Part shown: positions 37,611 through 45,548 of the stretch, piece by piece
Position numbering within the stretch: the first letter of the stretch is position 1
Layout: each line of letters begins with the position of its first letter
From: Opitutia bacterium
Lineage (GTDB): Bacteria > Verrucomicrobiota > Verrucomicrobiia > Opitutales > Opitutaceae
NCBI GenBank assembly: GCA_016187945.1
Contig: JACPIT010000008.1
Location: 107,226 to 171,225 of the forward strand
DNA: 64,000 nucleotides
Direction: 5' to 3'
Made by a program: the position numbers and the translations under genes
The notes under the pieces: generated by a model
Databases searched by the model: none
Seen by the model: only the letters and a program-made list of their open reading frames with translations
What the model was told of the DNA's origin: nothing

Positions 37611-37647
37611 AAAAAGTGGGGCGCCGGTTCAACACTCCGGCGCCCCA
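37611..37647 (-). terminator. Intrinsic terminator of the TonB-dependent receptor
   Basis: On the minus strand an 11-bp stem, TGGGGCGCCGG with CCGGCGCCCCA, encloses a 9-base loop. It is followed by ACTTTTTCCC. It lies about 100 bases after the receptor stop codon and points the right way, so it is a good rho-independent terminator. Confidence 0.65.
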
Positions 37648-37746
37648 ACCCCTACAAGGATTCCCCTCACCCCGATGAAGAGCAGGGGAACCCCAACTTG
37701 AGGCGCAGACTCGCCGGGAAAATCCGGCAGAGTCGGCGCGTAATTG

Positions 37747-40700
37747 TCAGAACGTGAACTTCGTGCTCACCTCGAAGGTCTGGCCTTCCTGGATGCGAGA
37801 CTGAGCAACGTCGCCGTTCGCCTGGAGCGTGATCGGAACCAGCTTACGGTTCTCGCCCACGTTGCGCACGTTGACCTGAATGCGCCAGTCGACGGCCTTC
37901 GTCAGCTTGTGGCCGTAGCCGGCCCAGAAGTCGAAGTGCTGGTCGGCCTTGCCGTAGAGCGGCTGGTTGACGTCGGCGATCCAGAGTTTCTGGCCTTCGC
38001 CGAGATCGGCGAGATGGATGCCATAGCCCAGGGTCGGCTTGTCTTCCCAACGGAAGGAGCCACCGACGTTGAGGCCCTTGGCGAAGCCGTGATCGAACGT
38101 GTAGTTCGTGACAGCGTTGAAGCGCCACTTCCGGATTTCCGGCTGATCGGCACCGGTCAGGGCTTTCTGAATGTTATACGGAGCCCAGAGGTTCTGCATG
38201 AACGACTGCTTCCAGGCGCCTTGGTCCGTATAACCGCCCCACATCGCGACTTTGCCGAACGCGCTGTCGATGTAGAGTTTCTTCATGCCTTCCAAGTGCT
38301 TCGTGACGGAGTCGCCCAGGGCGATCTGCGTCGCGTCGACTTTGGACACGTTGAACGTGACGTCCCAGTTTTTGACCGGGCGGGCGGTGACCTCGAGTTC
38401 GTAGCCCTTTGAGCGGACGTCCTGGTCGATGATCTCTTCCACGCCGTGCACGGAGGCACCGAAGCCCTTGATGGTCCACGGCAGCACCACGGTGGTGTCG
38501 TTGAGCACGTGGAGCCAGTCGCCGCGCTTGATGGCCGCGACGTCGACGTTGCTGCCGTAGCGATCCCAGAATTCCTGCGGGAACATCGCGGTGAAGTCGT
38601 TCTTAAACGCTTCGCCGATCTGCGTCATGAGCGTGGCGCGAGCGGGGTCGCGGGCCCAATTGTAGATCCAGGAGTTGTCTTTGATGCCCTGCGGCAGTTG
38701 GGCGTCCGTATAGGTGAACGCCTGCATCGCGGAGGCGGCCATCGTGAGCGACCAGGTGGGCGCCGCACCGAGGAACCAGCCGTTGGAGCCGAGCGGCGTG
38801 CCGTAGGAGGCCTGCGAGCCGTAGTTCGTGGTGACGAACCGCGTCAGGCGCACCGTCACGCGATCCTTGTAGTCGACCTGCACCGAGTAGTCGTCGGTCT
38901 CGCCGCGCTCGTTGGGGAGCTGCAGTCCGTCGACGCCGTAACGGACCTTCGGGGTCTCGTTGGAACCGTGGAAGTAGTAGAGGGAGACGTTGGTGCCTTC
39001 CGGGAGGTGCTTCTTGATCATCTTCGGCATGTGGATGGCCACGCCGTAGCTGGTCGAACGTGTCTTCGCGGAAACACCTTCGGGGTCGTCGATTTCGGTG
39101 ATCTCCTTGAAGTAGCCCGTCGTGCTGTCCTCGAGAGCGGTGGTGCCGCGTTGGCGGGTCTTGTCCTCACGATAGCCAAAGGAAGGAATGACCGTGTCCT
39201 CGAAGAGGTGAGCCTGATACATGATGGCCTTGGAATCGATGCGTTGATCGCGCATGTTGCTGGAGGTGCGCAAATCGTCCATGGCGCTATCAGACGAGAG
39301 CACCGTCGCCGGAACCGTGGTGTAGCCGCGGTAGTTGGCGGGATTGTCCGCCTGCGTGCCGGTGACGGTTGAACCGTCCGGGCCGAAATGCGTCCAGGGA
39401 GCCGAGGGATCGACCGAATTGCCGGCCGTCCAAGTGCGGTCATAGACCCGCATCATGGTGCCGCTCGGCGTAATGGTCGTCGTCAGATTGCTGAGGTTGG
39501 ACAGCGCCGGATGCGAACCGATCATCGACGGCCCGAGGTAGGCGAGCCAGTTGAGGGTGTTATCCTTGAGCTTGGCGGCTTTGGCCCAGGTGGACGCGTA
39601 GTTATGATCGATGGCATACATCTTGTAGCTCAGGTTGCTGTCGGTGGCGGTGGAGCGGCTGAGCAGCCCGGTGAGTTGGTGACGGCCAAGGATGGAGGCG
39701 AGACGGGAGCTTTTGACCTTATCGGTGAAGTCCAGATCGTAGGCGGCCGTGAGCTGGTAGTTGTCACGCTCGGTGCGCTGGCGTCGGCCATCGCCGTAGG
39801 CGCCATACACCAAGGGGCGACCGAGATTCGGGTTGGGCGTGCCACCCGTGATCCACGTCGGGTAGTCCAGGAGGTATTGATCGAGGTCCAAGATCAGGTT
39901 GGGATTCAGGATGCCTTCCTGACCACGCTTATAGTCCTCATGGGCGTAGACCGCCTGGAGCGTGAGCTGGTTGTTGAACAAGCTCTGGACGACATTCAAG
40001 TTGAGCGCGTTCCAGTCCTGCCACTCCCGCTTGTTGGGGCCATCGATGAGCTTGTTGTAGAAATCGAAGATGTAGCGGTCGGACAGGGTCTGATCGAAGT
40101 ATCGGACCGAACCGGCGTTCGCGCCGGCGAATTCGCCGCCGTCGACGTTGCCGTGTTGGGCGAGATAAACCGCGTTCGCGTTCGACGCGTAGGTGCTGTA
40201 GCCGGTGGTATGAATGTGGTAACGGTTGACCGCCTCGCCGTAGCCGTTGCCACGCGGCGAGTCGAAGCCGGTCTGGCCGGCGTTGACCAAGGCGCCGCTC
40301 GCGGCATCCCAGTAATACTGGGGTCCATTGCCCCACTGATACTGATTGGCGAGCGAGCCGTAGGCGACCCAGTAGCTCTGATTCAGGTCCGTGCTGCCGC
40401 CGGCGCTGTTGGAAGACGGCGAATAGAGCCAGGGATTGTAGCCGGTCGCACTGGCCCGCGGATCCTTCAGGTAGCCGGTGATGTTGTCCATCGGCGGGAG
40501 CGTGCGCGGGTTGTTGGAGCGCACCTTGCCGCTTTCGAAGTTGGCCTGGATCTTCGTGCGCGCCGACGGGAATTTCAGGAACTCCGGATCGTAGCGCAGC
40601 GCCCCATAGACGCGCTCGGTGTTGTTATACGCCGGATCCTGACGATACTTCGAGTGATCGGTGACGGCGTCGAACCGCAACGCGAGCTGGTTGGGGATGA

Positions 40701-41403
40701 TGATGCGGTTGATGTCGATCGACTCACGCGTCGAGCCGAAGCTACCGTAACGCGCCTCGACCGAGGCCCGGTTTTTGAAGTTAGCGTCGTTCGTCGTGAC
40801 GTTCAAAATACCCGACGGGCTGCCGACGCCGAAGAGGAAGGAATTGGGACCGCGGGAAATATCGACGCGGCTGATGTTGTAGCCGTCCCACGGAATGCTG
40901 CTCAGGAGGTAATTGCGCGTGTTGTCCAGCGCCGCGAGGCCACGCGCACGGTTGATGCCGGCCGGATTGGCGAGTCGCTCGCCTTCCGCCGCACCCGAGA
41001 TGCCTTGGCCGCGCGAGGTCATGCCCGAGAAGTTGCCGTAGAAACCGCCGGTTTCCGTGCTCGTCGTGTAACGCAGCAGATCCTCGGACTTCGTGATGCC
41101 GAGATCCTGGAGGAATTTCGGCGTGATGACGGACGTCGAGGACGGCGTGTCGATCAGCTTCGTGCGGATGCGGGCGCCGCCGAGCGTGTCGTCGGCCTGA
41201 TAGCCTTCCTGCTCCGAAGTGACCGTAAACGGATCCAGCGTCACGATCTCGTTATCGAGCGCCGTCATTTGTTTGGCTTTCGGATCCGTGGCGCTGGAGT
41301 CCGGCTCCTTGGCAGGCGCAACGGCTTGCGCCCAGGCGGAGCCGGCTCCGAGTGATAGTGCTGATAAAAACGCCAGCACTGAGCGGGTAGATACTTTCTT
41401 CAT
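37747..41403 (-). CDS. TonB-dependent outer-membrane receptor
   Basis: 1218 residues with a signal peptide (MKKVSTRSVLAFLSALSLG). The start of the mature part has VTLDPFTVTSEQEGY, followed by the plug (SSTSVITPKFLQDLGITKSEDL, VDISRGPNSFLFGVGSPSGI) and a long 22-strand-type barrel ending FEVSTKFTF with a terminal aromatic residue. It should import oligosaccharides or another ligand using TonB energy. No SusD-type lipoprotein or outer-membrane lipoprotein is encoded next to it, so it works alone or with proteins encoded elsewhere. GH39 lies upstream on the same strand, 152 bases away, and a terminator lies downstream. Xyloglucan oligosaccharides are the likely cargo from context, not from sequence. 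Confidence 0.93.
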   Translation of the reverse strand: MKKVSTRSVLAFLSALSLGAGSAWAQAVAPAKEPDSSATDPKAKQMTALDNEIVTLDPFTVTSEQEGYQADDTLGGARIRTKLIDTPSSTSVITPKFLQDLGITKSEDLLRYTTSTETGGFYGNFSGMTSRGQGISGAAEGERLANPAGINRARGLAALDNTRNYLLSSIPWDGYNISRVDISRGPNSFLFGVGSPSGILNVTTNDANFKNRASVEARYGSFGSTRESIDINRIIIPNQLALRFDAVTDHSKYRQDPAYNNTERVYGALRYDPEFLKFPSARTKIQANFESGKVRSNNPRTLPPMDNITGYLKDPRASATGYNPWLYSPSSNSAGGSTDLNQSYWVAYGSLANQYQWGNGPQYYWDAASGALVNAGQTGFDSPRGNGYGEAVNRYHIHTTGYSTYASNANAVYLAQHGNVDGGEFAGANAGSVRYFDQTLSDRYIFDFYNKLIDGPNKREWQDWNALNLNVVQSLFNNQLTLQAVYAHEDYKRGQEGILNPNLILDLDQYLLDYPTWITGGTPNPNLGRPLVYGAYGDGRRQRTERDNYQLTAAYDLDFTDKVKSSRLASILGRHQLTGLLSRSTATDSNLSYKMYAIDHNYASTWAKAAKLKDNTLNWLAYLGPSMIGSHPALSNLSNLTTTITPSGTMMRVYDRTWTAGNSVDPSAPWTHFGPDGSTVTGTQADNPANYRGYTTVPATVLSSDSAMDDLRTSSNMRDQRIDSKAIMYQAHLFEDTVIPSFGYREDKTRQRGTTALEDSTTGYFKEITEIDDPEGVSAKTRSTSYGVAIHMPKMIKKHLPEGTNVSLYYFHGSNETPKVRYGVDGLQLPNERGETDDYSVQVDYKDRVTVRLTRFVTTNYGSQASYGTPLGSNGWFLGAAPTWSLTMAASAMQAFTYTDAQLPQGIKDNSWIYNWARDPARATLMTQIGEAFKNDFTAMFPQEFWDRYGSNVDVAAIKRGDWLHVLNDTTVVLPWTIKGFGASVHGVEEIIDQDVRSKGYELEVTARPVKNWDVTFNVSKVDATQIALGDSVTKHLEGMKKLYIDSAFGKVAMWGGYTDQGAWKQSFMQNLWAPYNIQKALTGADQPEIRKWRFNAVTNYTFDHGFAKGLNVGGSFRWEDKPTLGYGIHLADLGEGQKLWIADVNQPLYGKADQHFDFWAGYGHKLTKAVDWRIQVNVRNVGENRKLVPITLQANGDVAQSRIQEGQTFEVSTKFTF

Positions 41404-41508
41404 GTTTGGGGGATGGGATTGCTTGGGATGGGCGTCCGTCTGGATGGTGTCTGAGGGGTTGGGAATTACATCGGTAGGGGGTAGCCGGACTGAAAAGGGG
41501 TCGTCGTA

Positions 41509-41520
41509 TTTATCGCTAAA
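41509..41520. promoter_or_regulatory. Candidate operator TTTATCGCTAAA upstream of TonB receptor
   Basis: This near-palindrome lies about 105 bases before the receptor start. On the minus strand a possible promoter (TTTTTG, 17 bases, TAAATA) overlaps it, as would suit repression. TTTAAGGCTAAA at 1245-1256 and TTTAACGCT at 43586-43594 are related words ahead of other cluster genes. Binding by the LacI protein is untested. Confidence 0.3.
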
Positions 41521-41555
41521 CTAGCGGGACAAAAAAAGGGCGCGGGGCGGGATGG

Positions 41556-43184
41556 TCAGAGCGGGCGCAGTTCGACGAACCAGACGTCGTTCTCGCGTGT
41601 CGCGAACGGACGCTTGAACGCGCCGTCGCTGCCGACTTCGACGCGCTCGTCGAGCTCGGGCGTGCCCGCGGCAGCGTGCCGCAGCGTCTCGACCTGCGTG
41701 CGCGAGAGTTGCCCCGGCGAACCGAGGTCGCGCCACGCGGATTGCACGTCGTTGGCGCGGTAGCCGACCTTCGTCGCGAGCAACCGATAAGCGCCCGGAG
41801 CAAGACCGGTGAGCTTCAGGTCGGCGGCGCCCAGCGGCTTCGCGGGCTGGTCGGCCTTGTAGAACTCCTGATTGTTCATCTTCGCCTCGGAGTTGGTGAT
41901 CGTGAAATCCCAGAACAACGCCTGCACGCCGCCGCGCGCATCGCGGCAAACGAGCGACGCGGGATCGGCGCACACGAGCTGCGTGTCGCCGAGCTGGTGC
42001 AGAAACTTGTAGGCGTAGAACGACGGCTTCGGCAGATCCTGGTAGTTGAGCATGCCGAACCCGCCGTGAAACGCAGTCGACCGCGGACCCGGTTCCTCGA
42101 AGATATCCGTGAACGTCCAATACGACATCGAGTCGGCGGCGCGATCGATGTTGCGCATCTTGTCGAGGATGAAGGCGGCACTGTGATAGCTGTCGTGGAT
42201 CGGATCGGCCGGCGTGTAGGAGGCGCTCCACTCGGTGTAGTGCAGCTCGGCCTTCGGAAACGCGGAACGCGCGATCTTCGCGCGGACGTTGCGCACGCCG
42301 CTCGTGATCGCATTGCGATCGGGCGCGAAGATCGTTCCCGCGTTGCCGTATTCGTCGAGGAAACCGCTCATCGTCGCGTAGCTGTGCGTGCTCACGAAAT
42401 CGATCGGCACTTTCTGCTCGGCGCAAAACGCGAGCGTCTCGTCGACCCAGCCTTCGCCTGCCGTGGCCGGGCCACCGACGCGATAGGCGGTATCGACGGA
42501 CTTCACCGCCCGCGCCGTCGTGGCGTAGAGCTTGAGATACTCGGCGCGCGCGCCGACAGACCATTCCGGGTAAGGTTTCTTCTGCGGATTGCCCATCCAG
42601 AAGCCGTCGAGGTTGGGTTCGTTCCACACCTCGAAATACCACGAGCGCACCTCATCGCGGCCATAGCGCTCGGTGCAATGCTGCACGAACGCCGCAACGA
42701 AGGCCTCCCACTTCGCGTAATCGCGCGGCGGCGTCACATTGCCGCGCCACCAGAAAATCGTCTGCGAACCGCTCGCCAGCCCCGACGGCATGAAGCCGAG
42801 TTCGACGAACGGCTTCATCCCGATGCTTTGCAGAAAATCGAACAGCTCGTCGATGTAGGCCCAGCTATAGACCGGCTGGCCCTTCTCTTCGAAGTAGACG
42901 CCCATGTCGTCGCAAAACAGTCCGTGAAACCGGATGTAGCGGAAACCGCATTCGGCGCGCACGCGGCGCAACTGCCGCTGCCAATCGGCGCGCAGACCTT
43001 CGTTCGCGCGGCCGGCACCGACACAGAACTCCGGCATGCGGTTCGTCGGCCCGGACACCTGGCGCAGGTCCGCCGCGATGGTGCGAACGAGTGGAGCGTC
43101 CGACGCCAGCGACGTCGCAGCGGCGGAAGCAGCGAAAATCAGCGCCAGAAAAACGCTAAATGGAAACGTCGGACGACAATGCAT
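41556..43184 (-). CDS. GH39 glycosidase (beta-xylosidase-like)
   Basis: 542 residues with a signal peptide (FSVFLALIFAASAAATSLA). GH39 motifs are IRFHGLFCDDMGVYFE, acid/base E189 in FEVWNEPNLDGFW, FVSTHSYA and nucleophile E318 in LHYTEWSASY. SMSYWTFTDIFEEPG and a C-terminal beta domain follow. GH39 is mainly beta-xylosidase; alpha-L-iduronidase and other activities also exist, but context favours xylosidase. It is transcribed divergently from the SSS symporter and is upstream of the TonB receptor on the same strand. A run of seven T residues downstream (minus strand, about 41529-41535) may weaken read-through to the receptor. Confidence 0.9.
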   Translation of the reverse strand: MHCRPTFPFSVFLALIFAASAAATSLASDAPLVRTIAADLRQVSGPTNRMPEFCVGAGRANEGLRADWQRQLRRVRAECGFRYIRFHGLFCDDMGVYFEEKGQPVYSWAYIDELFDFLQSIGMKPFVELGFMPSGLASGSQTIFWWRGNVTPPRDYAKWEAFVAAFVQHCTERYGRDEVRSWYFEVWNEPNLDGFWMGNPQKKPYPEWSVGARAEYLKLYATTARAVKSVDTAYRVGGPATAGEGWVDETLAFCAEQKVPIDFVSTHSYATMSGFLDEYGNAGTIFAPDRNAITSGVRNVRAKIARSAFPKAELHYTEWSASYTPADPIHDSYHSAAFILDKMRNIDRAADSMSYWTFTDIFEEPGPRSTAFHGGFGMLNYQDLPKPSFYAYKFLHQLGDTQLVCADPASLVCRDARGGVQALFWDFTITNSEAKMNNQEFYKADQPAKPLGAADLKLTGLAPGAYRLLATKVGYRANDVQSAWRDLGSPGQLSRTQVETLRHAAAGTPELDERVEVGSDGAFKRPFATRENDVWFVELRPL

Positions 43185-43599
43185 GTTTAGTTTTGGGCCG
43201 CAGCTCGGCGTTGTTAGCGTCGCGAGCGACGCTCAGGGCTTCCACACGTGTCCGCCACGCCGCCGCGCCTCGCGAGGGCGGCGTCGTCGAAAAATTTCCG
43301 TAGGCAGGACATGAAAGAGCGACACGCGGGCACGTGTCGGGAGCTTTTTTCTGAGCGGGGGTTGAGAGGGGACTGCTCCGCAGGTGGGAGCGCAGCGCCC
43401 GGAGATTATCAGCAATGCGCCTGGAGCGCCTGTCCCGAAAACATGGGACAGGTCGGACACGCAAATGTGGTGACACGGCTCGCTTTTCTCGGCCCTTCTC
43501 GACGACGGTCGCACTGCTCCCCCCATCTCTCGATCGTTCGAGACAGCACGCGCACTCGGCGGCCCGCCGTAACACCCCCGGGCAATTTAACGCTTCGCT
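43185..43599. other. Divergent control region between GH39 and SSS symporter
   Basis: No gene is seen. It must hold divergent promoters. Structures noted are a 7-bp hairpin AGCGTCG/CGACGCT at 43216-43233, a 7-bp hairpin CGACACG/CGTGTCG at 43320-43339 followed by GGAGCTTTTTT, and an 8-bp hairpin CCTGTCCC/GGGACAGG at 43429-43452. TTTAACGCT (43586-43594) sits just before the symporter start and resembles the candidate operators. Confidence 0.5.
43320..43350 (+). terminator. Hairpin plus T6, possible leader terminator
   Basis: CGACACG pairs with CGTGTCG across a 6-base loop, and GGAGC then TTTTTT follow on the plus strand. No plus-strand gene ends just upstream, so if functional it would act in the leader of a transcript heading to the symporter (attenuation) or belong to a worn repeat. 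Confidence 0.3.
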
Positions 43600-45303
43600 A
43601 TGTTAGTCGCCACCGTGTCCCCCACCCCGTTGGTTCCGCTCGGTCCGATCGACCTGCTCGTCATCGTGATCTACTTCGCCTTCGTGCTCGGAATCGGGTT
43701 CTACCTGAAGCGCTTCGCGAAGAGCGGAGACGATTTCTTCATGGCCGGTCGCGACATGACCGCGTGGATCGCCGGCCTCGCGTTCGTCTCGGCGAATCTC
43801 GGCTCGCTCGAGCTGATGGGCTGGGCGGCCGCCTCCTACCAATACGGCATCCTCGCCGCGCACTGGTATTGGATCGGCGCGATTCCCGCGATGCTGTTCC
43901 TCGGCATCGTGATGATGCCGTTCTACTACATCTGCAAAACGCACTCGGTGCCCGGCTACCTCCAACTGCGCTTCGGCGGCGGCACGCGCGCGATCTCGGC
44001 GATTTCGTTCGGCTTCATGACCGTGCTCATGAGCGGCATCAACATGTATTCGATGGCGCTCGTCATGAAGGTCGTCCTCGGCTGGGACATCCACTTCAGC
44101 ATCTGGGTCTCCTCGCTCACGGTCGGCGTCTACGTCGTGCTCGGCGGCTTGCTCTCGGCGATCTTCAACGAAGTGCTCCAGTTCGTCCTCATCTGGCTCG
44201 GCGCTCTGCTCATCCCGATCCTCGGCCTCATCGAGGCCGGCGGCTGGTCGAAGATGGTGGCCAAGATCCAGACCAACCTCGGCGGCCTCGACTACACGCA
44301 TCTCTGGGCGAACCTCGGCAGCGCCGCCGATAATCCCATGGGCATTCACTGGACCGGCATCGTGTTCGGTCTCGGTGCGATCATCTCGATGGGTTACTGG
44401 ACGACCGACTTCCTCGTCGTGCAACGCGTGCTCACCGCGAAGGACCTGCGCGCCGCCAAGATGGCTCCGATCATCGGCGCCGCGTTCAAGATGCTCGTGC
44501 CGTTCATCGTGATCCTGCCGGGCCTGCTCGCGCTCGCGCTGCTGCCGAAGGGTTTTCTCGTCGGCGAAAGCGAGGCCCTCGCCACCGGCGGCCACAGCTA
44601 CAACGAAGTGCTCCCGATCATGCTCGCGCGCTACTGCGGCCCGGGCCTCCTCGGCCTCGGCATCACCGCGCTCATCGCCGGCTTCATGTCCGGCATGGCG
44701 GGCAACGTCAGCGCGTTCGCGACCGTGTGGACCTACGACATCTACCGCCCGATGATCAAAGCCGACGCGGACGACGCGCACTATGTGAAGGTCGGCCGCT
44801 GGAGCACGATCCTCGGCGTGCTCGTCAGCATCGGCACCGCGTATCTCGTCATGCAGTTCAAGAGCATCATGGATTACGTGCAAGCGCTCTTCAGCTTCTT
44901 CATCGCGCCGCTCTTCGGCACCGTCCTTCTCGGCATGCTCTGGAAACGCGCCACCAACGCCGGCGGTTTCTGGGGCCTGCTCACCGGCACCGTCTCCTCG
45001 ATTGCGATGTGGGCCTGGGTGAAAGCCGATCCCGCCGCACTGCGCTACATCGCGCTCTCCGAACACGCGAAGGACATGGCCGAAAACATGTATCGCGCGC
45101 TCTGGTCCGGCCTCCTCTGCGCCGGCGTCACGATCGTCGTCAGCTTGCTGACGAAACCGAAACCCGACGCCGAACTTGTCGGCCTCGTGCGCGGCACCAC
45201 CGCGATTCCCTCCGACGCCGGCCTGCCGCTGCTGCACCGCCCGATCTTCTGGGCCGGCGTCGTCTGCGCCGCGTTCGTCGCGCTCAACGTCGTGTTCTGG
45301 TAA
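43600..45303 (+). CDS. Sodium:solute symporter (SSS/SGLT family)
   Basis: 567 residues with about 13-14 hydrophobic segments and no signal peptide. The start LLVIVIYFAFVLGIGFY followed by KSGDDFFMAGRDM is the usual SSS N-terminus. Other family-like parts are SANLGSLELMGWAAASYQYG, WTTDFLVVQRVLTAKD and LIAGFMSGMAGNVSAFATVW. It should import a monosaccharide with sodium across the inner membrane; galactose, xylose, fucose or arabinose are all possible. ATG 43600 lies directly after the TTTAACGCT word; a GTG at 43618 is an alternative. Next is a 74-residue membrane protein 20 bases downstream. Confidence 0.93.
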   Translation: MLVATVSPTPLVPLGPIDLLVIVIYFAFVLGIGFYLKRFAKSGDDFFMAGRDMTAWIAGLAFVSANLGSLELMGWAAASYQYGILAAHWYWIGAIPAMLFLGIVMMPFYYICKTHSVPGYLQLRFGGGTRAISAISFGFMTVLMSGINMYSMALVMKVVLGWDIHFSIWVSSLTVGVYVVLGGLLSAIFNEVLQFVLIWLGALLIPILGLIEAGGWSKMVAKIQTNLGGLDYTHLWANLGSAADNPMGIHWTGIVFGLGAIISMGYWTTDFLVVQRVLTAKDLRAAKMAPIIGAAFKMLVPFIVILPGLLALALLPKGFLVGESEALATGGHSYNEVLPIMLARYCGPGLLGLGITALIAGFMSGMAGNVSAFATVWTYDIYRPMIKADADDAHYVKVGRWSTILGVLVSIGTAYLVMQFKSIMDYVQALFSFFIAPLFGTVLLGMLWKRATNAGGFWGLLTGTVSSIAMWAWVKADPAALRYIALSEHAKDMAENMYRALWSGLLCAGVTIVVSLLTKPKPDAELVGLVRGTTAIPSDAGLPLLHRPIFWAGVVCAAFVALNVVFW

Positions 45304-45323
45304 CCCACCGCGCCCTTCACCCC

Positions 45324-45548
45324 ATGAAAGAACATTCCGTCTCCATCTGGTTCCTCATCGGCCTGCAGCTCTTTCTCTACGGTGTGCTCATCACCGGCGC
45401 CGGCATCTACCAGTTCTTCAACCCGCCCGCGCAACGCACCGTCCTCTTCGAACTGCACTCCGGCATCTGGTGGGGCGCGCTGATGCTCGCCGCCGGCATC
45501 GGCTACACCGTCGCGTTTCGCCCGGCGCAAAAACGCCCGACGTCGTGA
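45324..45548 (+). CDS. Small two-helix membrane protein, unknown
   Basis: 74 residues, not recognised. Two hydrophobic helices are clear: about 8-31 (IWFLIGLQLFLYGVLITGAG) and about 46-64 (GIWWGALMLAAGIGYTVAF). They are joined by a short loop with FFNPPAQRTVLFELH, and the tail is basic (RPAQKRPTS). It lies 20 bases after the SSS symporter and its stop overlaps the GTG start of the GH29 gene. The position suggests a small accessory subunit of the symporter, but this is inference. Codon use matches the neighbours and the start is well placed after CTTCACCCC, so it is a real gene rather than a shadow. Confidence 0.8.
   Translation: MKEHSVSIWFLIGLQLFLYGVLITGAGIYQFFNPPAQRTVLFELHSGIWWGALMLAAGIGYTVAFRPAQKRPTS

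Larger units (their letters stand above)
37222..37746. other. Intergenic region between LacI unit and TonB receptor
   Basis: No convincing gene is seen. It should hold the promoter of the LacI-GH5-GH5 unit near its left end and the terminator of the TonB receptor near its right end. It contains two strong hairpins sharing the core GGCGCCGG (37441-37476 and 37617-37647). Reading frames here are short and lack family motifs. Confidence 0.55.

Noticed and set aside
37222..37635. N-terminal extension of the LacI frame
   Set aside because: The LacI domain begins at the ATG at 37221; the extension has no domain and contains the receptor-side hairpins.
39388..41355. 655-residue plus-strand frame opposite the TonB receptor
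   Set aside because: Shadow frame; the receptor has a signal peptide, plug and barrel end on the minus strand.
43603..45237. 544-residue minus-strand frame rich in H, D, E and R
   Set aside because: Typical antisense of a membrane transporter; the SSS symporter is the real gene.
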